Assembly (NCBI GenBank): GCA_937978655.1
Contig: CALJUX010000032.1
Coordinates: 1-11,128 of the forward strand
Direction of reading: 5' to 3'
From: an uncultured Chromatiaceae bacterium
GTDB taxonomy: Bacteria > Pseudomonadota > Gammaproteobacteria > Enterobacterales > Alteromonadaceae
Length of the DNA: 11,128 nt
Shown in pieces: positions 6,975 to 11,128 of the stretch (positions are counted from its first letter, which is position 1; the number at the start of each line of letters is the position of its first letter). Below the pieces are notes generated by a model. The model was not told the DNA's origin, did not search any database, and worked only from the letters and a program-made list of their open reading frames with translations. A program made the position numbers and the translations under genes.

Positions 6975-7139
6975 AAATGGTCCTGCAACAAAATACAAAA
7001 GCGCTAGTGTAAGCAAATTAAACCAAGCACTCCACGTAATTTACGCCTCAGTAATTTTGCATGGCTTGAGTTCTGCCAGGGACTGCCTTAACATTGGTTT
7101 TAGTTATTAGCATAGAACTTAATGAAATAAGGAGCTGCC

Positions 7140-7883
7140 ATGAGCTGGACTATGCCGTTGCTGGCAGCTTTGCTGATTGGTATCACGCTGGGCCTGTTTG
7201 GCTCCGGTGGGTCTATTTTGACGGTGCCGGTGCTGATTTTTCTGCTTGATATGCCAGAAAAACTGGCGATCAGCACGGCGCTTGGCGTGGTCGCGCTGAT
7301 CAGCTTTGGAGCGGTGTTACCTTATGTCTGGCGGCGTCAGGTCGCTGGGCGTTTACTGACGCAACTGGCGTTACCCGGCATGGCGGGAGCGGCGCTGGGC
7401 GGTTATGTCAGTCAATGGCTGCCGGCAATATTACAGTTGTTGCTGCTCGCCGCTTTGATGCTGCTGAGCAGTATCAATATGTGGCGCGCGCAGCCCTGGC
7501 AATTCCAATTGCCAAAGGTCTGGCAAGTGATGCTGGCGGGCACTGCGCTTGGCATTATCACTGGCCTGGTTGGTGTTGGTGGTGGGTTTTTACTGGTGCC
7601 GCTGTTGCTGGCGATTAGCGACCTGTCTTCACAGCGGGTGGTTGCGACCAGTCTGGCGCTGGTATTTCTGCAAAGCGCCAGCGGTTTTGTCAGTTTGTGG
7701 TTCAGTCAGCCGCAGCTACGACCGGATTTATGGCTGGTTGGCAGTTTTGGTCTGGTCGGTGTGGTTGGCAGTCTGCTGGGTTTGCTGGCGCTGCAATATT
7801 TACCACAACGCTGGTTCCGGCGGGCTTTTGCGTTATTTCTGCCGTTACTGGCTGTCAGTTTAGTACTACAGCACTGGCGCTAA
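7140..7883 (+). CDS. TauE/SafE family sulfite-exporter-type permease
   Basis: This 247-residue inner-membrane protein is almost wholly hydrophobic, with about eight predicted helices. It shows the two-fold internal repeat typical of the family: GLFGSGGSILTVP (18-30) in the first half and GLVGVGGGFLLVP (142-154) in the second. Family members move sulfite, sulfoacetate or other organic anions, and the substrate here is not determinable. AAGGAG at 7129-7134 lies 5 nt before the ATG. The next gene, 74 bp downstream, encodes a YgaP/DUF2892-type protein, a family often linked to rhodanese and sulfur metabolism, which mildly favours a sulfur substrate. It diverges from the GT25 gene; a convincing -35/-10 pair was not found in the 165-bp gap. 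Confidence 0.9.
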   Translation: MSWTMPLLAALLIGITLGLFGSGGSILTVPVLIFLLDMPEKLAISTALGVVALISFGAVLPYVWRRQVAGRLLTQLALPGMAGAALGGYVSQWLPAILQLLLLAALMLLSSINMWRAQPWQFQLPKVWQVMLAGTALGIITGLVGVGGGFLLVPLLLAISDLSSQRVVATSLALVFLQSASGFVSLWFSQPQLRPDLWLVGSFGLVGVVGSLLGLLALQYLPQRWFRRAFALFLPLLAVSLVLQHWR

Positions 7884-7900
7884 GTTGATGTTGAGTGTGC

Positions 7901-7929
7901 GCGACAAATATCAATTTACCCTGTATATT
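7901..7929 (+). promoter_or_regulatory. Candidate promoter of the DUF2892-type gene
   Basis: GCGACA (7901-7906, 4/6) and TATATT (7924-7929, 5/6) are exactly 17 nt apart, 28 bp before the ATG at 7958. AATAT (7907-7911) and ATATT (7925-7929) also form a spaced inverted repeat that could bind a regulator, but it is short. The gene may equally be read through from the TauE/SafE gene, since no terminator separates them. Confidence 0.33.
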
Positions 7930-7957
7930 AGAAAATAATGATTTACTGGAGGTGGTT

Positions 7958-8173
7958 ATGACGGTTGAAAGAGCTTTATTGGTGTTCGCGGGGTCTATGG
8001 TGTTGTTGTCTGTCCTGCTGACCCATTATGTACACCCGAACTTTGTCTGGCTGACGCTGTTTGTTGGCGCCAATATGATCCAAAGCGCTTTTACCGGTTT
8101 TTGCCCGGCGGTAATGGTGATGAAAAAACTGGGGCTGAAAACGGAAGCGCAGCAGGCTTGCGCAGTGCGCTGA
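7958..8173 (+). CDS. DUF2892 (YgaP-type) small inner-membrane protein
   Basis: This 71-residue protein has two hydrophobic segments (about 6-24 and 28-46) and a short polar tail. TVERALLVFAGSMVLLS near the start and FTGFCPAVMVMKKLGLK (45-61) at the end follow the DUF2892 pattern, in which a conserved Cys-Pro (Cys49-Pro50) follows the second helix. The family is the membrane part of E. coli YgaP, where it is fused to a rhodanese domain; here no rhodanese is attached. The ATG at 7958 is chosen because GGAGG (7948-7952) lies 5 nt upstream; the frame stays open further upstream but lacks such a site. It follows the TauE/SafE permease by 74 bp. A role in persulfide or sulfite handling is inference. 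Confidence 0.8.
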   Translation: MTVERALLVFAGSMVLLSVLLTHYVHPNFVWLTLFVGANMIQSAFTGFCPAVMVMKKLGLKTEAQQACAVR

Positions 8174-8203
8174 GCGTAAGTGTGCGGTGATGTGCGAAGC
8201 CAA

Positions 8204-8671
8204 TCAGGTCCGGCTAAAACCCGGATCTGGTGCTGTCGCCTGATGCGTAGCCGCTTCGCGCGCTAACACGTCACAGCGTTCGTTTTCCGGATGACCGGCA
8301 TGGCCTTTCACCCAGTGCCAGCGGATGTCGTGGCTCTGACATGCAGCATCGAGGCGTTGCCACAAATCTTTGTTTTTCACAGGTTCTTTGGCGGCGGTGC
8401 GCCAGTTATTGCGTTTCCAGTTGACCAGCCACTGCGTGATGCCCTGGCGGACATACTGGCTGTCGGTGGAGATATCGACAGAACAAGGGCGCTTCAGACT
8501 TTCCAGCGCGGCGATAGCCGCCATCAGTTCCATGCGGTTGTTGGTGGTTTCGATAAAACCGCCGGATAACTCTTTAACATGCTGCTGATACTTCATCACT
8601 ACACCATAACCACCCGGACCCGGATTGCCGAGGCAAGAGCCATCGGTGTAGATTTCAACAGTTTTATGCAT
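8204..8671 (-). CDS. rnhA: Ribonuclease HI
   Basis: Cytoplasmic RNase HI cuts the RNA strand of RNA-DNA hybrids, removing R-loops and primers. At 155 residues it equals the E. coli enzyme in length. The catalytic residues fall at the E. coli numbers: Asp10 (YTDGSCLGNPGPGGYG), Glu48 (NNRMELMAAI), Asp70 (STDSQYVRQGITQW), with His124 and Asp134 in KGHAGHPENERCD. The basic handle with KRNNWRTAAKEPVKN (86-100) is present. The ATG at 8671 is chosen; a TTG one codon upstream (8674) is also in frame. It diverges from dnaQ, an arrangement shared with E. coli. The 3' side converges on the DUF2892 gene with no obvious terminator, only 30 bp apart. Confidence 0.98.
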   Translation of the reverse strand: MHKTVEIYTDGSCLGNPGPGGYGVVMKYQQHVKELSGGFIETTNNRMELMAAIAALESLKRPCSVDISTDSQYVRQGITQWLVNWKRNNWRTAAKEPVKNKDLWQRLDAACQSHDIRWHWVKGHAGHPENERCDVLAREAATHQATAPDPGFSRT

Positions 8672-8736
8672 CAAGACTTCCCAGCTATCACAACGGCGTA
8701 TACTCTAACGCAAAAAGTGCTGAAAAACGATTCCTC
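8672..8736. promoter_or_regulatory. Compact divergent rnhA/dnaQ promoter region
   Basis: Only 65 bp separate the two start codons, so the promoters must overlap or reach into the genes. On the plus strand TATACT (8699-8704, 5/6) is a good -10 candidate for dnaQ, with no convincing -35. The same bases read on the minus strand give TATACG, a weaker -10 candidate for rnhA. The two would compete for polymerase, as is known for the E. coli pair. Confidence 0.42.
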
Positions 8737-9438
8737 ATGGCAAAACGTCAGATCATCCTCGATACCGAAACCACTGGTATCAACCCGCAGGAAGGCCACC
8801 GCATCATTGAGATCGGGTGTGTTGAGATGTTCAACCGCCGGCTGACCGGCAACAACTTCCATGTCTATTTAAACCCGGACCGGTTTATTGAACAGGAAGC
8901 GATTAATATCCACGGTATCACCAACGAATTTGTCGCTGACAAACAACGGTTTCGCGATATCGCCCAACAGTTTTTTGACTATGTGCAGGGCGCTGAGCTG
9001 GTGATCCACAATGCCGCGTTTGACGTCGGCTTTATTAATCATGAATTTAAACTGCTGGCGGAGCCGTTGCCGCCGGTCGACAGCGTCTGTGGCATTCTCG
9101 ATACGCTGAAGCTGGCGCGCGATTTACACCCAGGCCAGAAAAACAACCTCGATGCGCTGTGCCGCCGTTACGACATTATCAACAGCCACCGGACTTTCCA
9201 CGGCGCTTTACTCGATGCCGAAATTCTGGCCGATGTGTATCTGGCGATGACCGGCGGCCAGGTCAGCCTGAATCTGGCCAGTAACTCCGGCAATGAACAA
9301 AACAATCAGCAGCAAATCGGCCTGGTACGGCGTGGGGCGTTAAAAGTGGTCGGCGCGACAGCTGACGAGCTTGCTGCGCATGAAAAACGACTGGATTTAG
9401 TACAGAAAAAAGGTGGGTCTTGCCTGTGGCGCAGTTAA
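8737..9438 (+). CDS. dnaQ: DNA polymerase III epsilon subunit (3'-5' proofreading exonuclease)
   Basis: DnaQ proofreads within the Pol III core (alpha-epsilon-theta). At 233 residues it is slightly shorter than the 243 of E. coli. The exonuclease motifs are complete: Exo I LDTETTG with Asp9 and Glu11, Exo II HNAAFDVGF with Asp96, and the DEDDh-type Exo III HGALLDAEILADVY with His155 and Asp160. QVSLNL at 175-180 sits where E. coli epsilon carries its beta-clamp binding hexapeptide, just after the catalytic domain. It is followed by a Gln/Asn-rich flexible linker and a C-terminal segment (LVRRGALKVVGATADELAAHEKRL) that should contact alpha. The ATG at 8737 has no clear ribosome-binding site, which may limit synthesis. 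The 3' end overlaps the next gene. Confidence 0.97.
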   Translation: MAKRQIILDTETTGINPQEGHRIIEIGCVEMFNRRLTGNNFHVYLNPDRFIEQEAINIHGITNEFVADKQRFRDIAQQFFDYVQGAELVIHNAAFDVGFINHEFKLLAEPLPPVDSVCGILDTLKLARDLHPGQKNNLDALCRRYDIINSHRTFHGALLDAEILADVYLAMTGGQVSLNLASNSGNEQNNQQQIGLVRRGALKVVGATADELAAHEKRLDLVQKKGGSCLWRS

Positions 9439-10967
9439 CACAATGCAAAGGGTGGTGGTTCGGTGCGCTGTTGTCGGTGTCCACAACTGTATTTGGTGCA
9501 CAAACCAGCCCTACAGCGCCTGAAACCAAGCCAGCGGCCGCAACAACTCCGGCGCCGGCAGACAAACCGGTGATCACTGAACTGAAAGATATCGCCGGTA
9601 CCAATAGCATTCCGCTCCTCGGTAACCGTTTTCGTGTCGATTATGAAGTTCACGAAGTGACGCTGGTGTTTTTTAGGAAAAAAGGGGCGCCCTCGGTGGT
9701 TCTGGTTAAGCCGGACGGCAGTAAAATTTATGCCCGCACCGCCAAAGCCAATGATATGGAGTGGTTTGACGACAAAACCTACGACCTGATTAAAATGAAA
9801 AGTCCGACGCCGGGTCCGTGGCAGGCGATAGGGGAGATCCTGCCGGAAAGCCGGATCATGGTACTGACGGACATCGACCTCAAAGCAGAGCCATTGCCAA
9901 AAGATTTGATGCTTGGGGAGATTTTTAAGGTGACGGCGCGGCTCACCAATGGTGGTAAGCCAATCAATGCCAAGGATTTTCGCGACATTTTGCAGCTCGA
10001 TGTGTTGCTGATCAGTACGCAGAAACCTGGTTATGACAATTCAAATTCAACCGTGTTAGATTTCACTAAATTTTTTGATGACGGTAAAAACTACGATGAG
10101 CGGCCGCGGGACGCCATTTTTACCGGCGAGTTTAATCTGAAGATCCAGGCCGGTGAGTGGGTGCCGAAGTACATCGTGCGGACGCCGTTGTATACCCGTG
10201 AACTGCTGCAGGAGCCAATCCTGGTCAGCCGCACGCCGGTGACGACCGCGACGCAGGAAGGCGCGACACCAGATGAGCCGCATCAGGTGACTTATCAGGT
10301 AACTGAAGGGCATATTCAGCCGGAGTCTCTGATAGTGCAGGGCCGGTTGCGCTATCCGAATGGTGAAGTGCAGAGCTTCTCTTTGGGTGAACAGGCGGGC
10401 GATAAACGAGTACTGCGGGTCGCCAATGCCGGGATGGGTACTTACCGTATTGAGCAGATGCTGTTTGGCAAAACCAAAAGCGGACGTGAGTTTGTCATCA
10501 GTCTGCCCGAATACACTTTTGCCGCTGTTGGTCCGAAGATTGCGGTGCCGGAAATCCCGGTAGCGCAGAACAATGACTCCGCCGCCGATGTTGCTGCCAG
10601 CGGCACGGCAAATCCTGCAGCGTCAGATCAGACGCAGGCCGCAGACAGCGCTGCAGCAGCGCCGTCTGAACCACCGGCTGAATTTCCGTTAGGCCTGGTG
10701 ATCGCCGTCAATTTGCTGATCCTGATTGGTGGGGGCGGTGCTATTTTGCTGACAACAAATGCCAATGCGCAGCGGACAGTCAGTATGGTGCTGGCGAAAC
10801 TGAACCCGGCCGGCTTATTAAAACGCAAAGGCGCTGCTGCAAACAGCCCGGCAGAGACCACTCCATCGAGTGCAGCCGAAGGCGCTGACACTGGCGCAGC
10901 GGCGAAAAAAGCACCGAAAAACAAAGCGTCTGACGATATTTTGGACCTTTCGTTACCGGATGATTAA
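9426..10967 (+). CDS. TIGR03503-type membrane-anchored protein, function unknown
   Basis: This encodes 513 residues from GTG 9426 (TTG 9420 would add two). GTG is favoured because AAGGTGG (9410-9416) then lies 9 nt upstream, against 3 nt for TTG. A signal peptide (WWFGALLSVSTTVFGA) is followed by an Ala/Pro/Thr-rich spacer and a large beta-rich extracytoplasmic region (about 55-380) with Ig-like stretches such as VVLVKPDGSKIY and TARLTNGGKPIN. Then come an Ala/Pro linker, one membrane helix (about 421-443), and a cytoplasmic Ala/Lys-rich tail ending in an acidic DDILDLSLPDD. It is thus a type I membrane protein. It overlaps the dnaQ end by 13 nt, suggesting translational coupling. I recognise it as the gammaproteobacterial family TIGR03503; no function is known to me. 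Confidence 0.8.
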   Translation: MAQLTQCKGWWFGALLSVSTTVFGAQTSPTAPETKPAAATTPAPADKPVITELKDIAGTNSIPLLGNRFRVDYEVHEVTLVFFRKKGAPSVVLVKPDGSKIYARTAKANDMEWFDDKTYDLIKMKSPTPGPWQAIGEILPESRIMVLTDIDLKAEPLPKDLMLGEIFKVTARLTNGGKPINAKDFRDILQLDVLLISTQKPGYDNSNSTVLDFTKFFDDGKNYDERPRDAIFTGEFNLKIQAGEWVPKYIVRTPLYTRELLQEPILVSRTPVTTATQEGATPDEPHQVTYQVTEGHIQPESLIVQGRLRYPNGEVQSFSLGEQAGDKRVLRVANAGMGTYRIEQMLFGKTKSGREFVISLPEYTFAAVGPKIAVPEIPVAQNNDSAADVAASGTANPAASDQTQAADSAAAAPSEPPAEFPLGLVIAVNLLILIGGGGAILLTTNANAQRTVSMVLAKLNPAGLLKRKGAAANSPAETTPSSAAEGADTGAAAKKAPKNKASDDILDLSLPDD

Positions 10968-10995
10968 GCTTTAGCCAAATCCGGCAAAAAAGAAG

Positions 10996-11024
10996 TTGAC
11001 GGGTCTGGGGCAGAACCGTATTAT
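10996..11024 (+). promoter_or_regulatory. Strong stable-RNA promoter of tRNA-Asp
   Basis: TTGACG (10996-11001, 5/6) and TATTAT (11019-11024, 5/6) are separated by exactly 17 nt. The following discriminator TCCCGCCGC is GC-rich, the hallmark of stringently controlled (ppGpp/DksA-repressed) stable-RNA promoters. An A-rich stretch upstream (10985-10995) could act as an UP element. The predicted start near 11031 leaves a 5' leader of about 40 nt to be removed by RNase P. Confidence 0.8.
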
Positions 11025-11073
11025 TCCCGCCGCAACGCAGCATCCCCAACTGATATGCTGCAATGTAAGGCTT

Positions 11074-11128
11074 GGAGCGGTAGTTCAGTCGGTTAGAATA
11101 CCGGCCTGTCACGCCGGGGGTCGCGGGT
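11074..11128 (+). tRNA. tRNA-Asp (GTC anticodon), 3' part outside window
   Basis: The 55 bases present cover the 5' acceptor strand GGAGCGG, the D arm with GTTCAGTCGGTTAGAAT, the anticodon stem CCGGC/GCCGG around CTGTCAC with GTC at 11108-11110, the variable loop, and the start of the T stem (GCGGGT). The sequence is close to E. coli tRNA-Asp apart from the anticodon stem. The T loop, 3' acceptor strand and CCA are beyond the window edge. Further tRNAs or an rRNA operon could follow. Confidence 0.96.

Noticed and set aside
7066..7094. TTGAGT-17-TAACAT as the promoter of the TauE/SafE gene
   Set aside because: Both elements match only 4/6 and similar pairs are easy to find by chance in this gap.
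7906..7929. AATAT/ATATT inverted repeat as an ArsR-type (BigR/YgaV) operator before the DUF2892 gene
   Set aside because: The arms are only 5 bp, AT-only and 13 bp apart, and no regulator gene is nearby; kept only as a remark under the promoter.
8209..8225. TCCGG/CCGGA hairpin as a terminator between rnhA and the DUF2892 gene
   Set aside because: The stem is only 5 bp, lies within the rnhA coding end and has no T-tract on either side.

Overview
The window looks like an ordinary chromosomal stretch of a gammaproteobacterium, roughly 52-54% GC by eye. The divergent rnhA/dnaQ pair, the TIGR03503-type gene coupled to dnaQ, the PA3496-like small protein and the EttA sequence would all suit a Rheinheimera/Alishewanella/Alteromonadales-type organism. 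That genus-level placement is inference; no marker in the window fixes it. I saw no transposase, integrase, CRISPR array or rRNA.

Layout. Positions 1-1538 (-) hold most of ettA, the ABC-F translation factor, cut by the window edge. Diverging from it is a small DUF2750-type protein (1728-2081, +). This converges, across a bidirectional terminator, on a single-domain PPK2 polyphosphate kinase (2125-2895, -). Next is a three-gene envelope operon (3000-5000, +): a PepSY-type transmembrane protein, a DUF2271 protein and a DUF4198 protein. Its likely sigma70 promoter has a Fur-like box over the -10, which suggests a role in metal homeostasis. A strong hairpin terminator separates it from a PA3496-like small acidic/basic protein (5131-5334, -). 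After a regulatory-looking intergenic region comes an exported glutathione-peroxidase-family protein (5602-6159, +). This converges on a GT25 glycosyltransferase (6210-6974, -) across another bidirectional terminator.

The right third starts with a TauE/SafE-type permease (7140-7883, +) and a DUF2892/YgaP-type small membrane protein (7958-8173, +), possibly a sulfur-related pair. Then come rnhA (8204-8671, -) and dnaQ (8737-9438, +), divergent over a 65-bp gap. A TIGR03503-type membrane-anchored protein (9426-10967, +) overlaps the dnaQ end. The window ends inside a tRNA-Asp gene (from 11074, +), preceded by a textbook stable-RNA promoter.

No clearly new multi-gene system is evident. The most interesting items are: the PepSY-DUF2271-DUF4198 operon with its candidate Fur control; the predicted mature N-terminal histidine of the DUF4198 protein; six GATC sites within 92 bp, plus a thrice-repeated 7-mer, upstream of the peroxidase; the altered active-site tetrad of that peroxidase; and the unexplained TIGR03503-type gene coupled to dnaQ. 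No gene-free stretch exceeds 300 bases; the longest (5335-5601) is described under its regulatory features.
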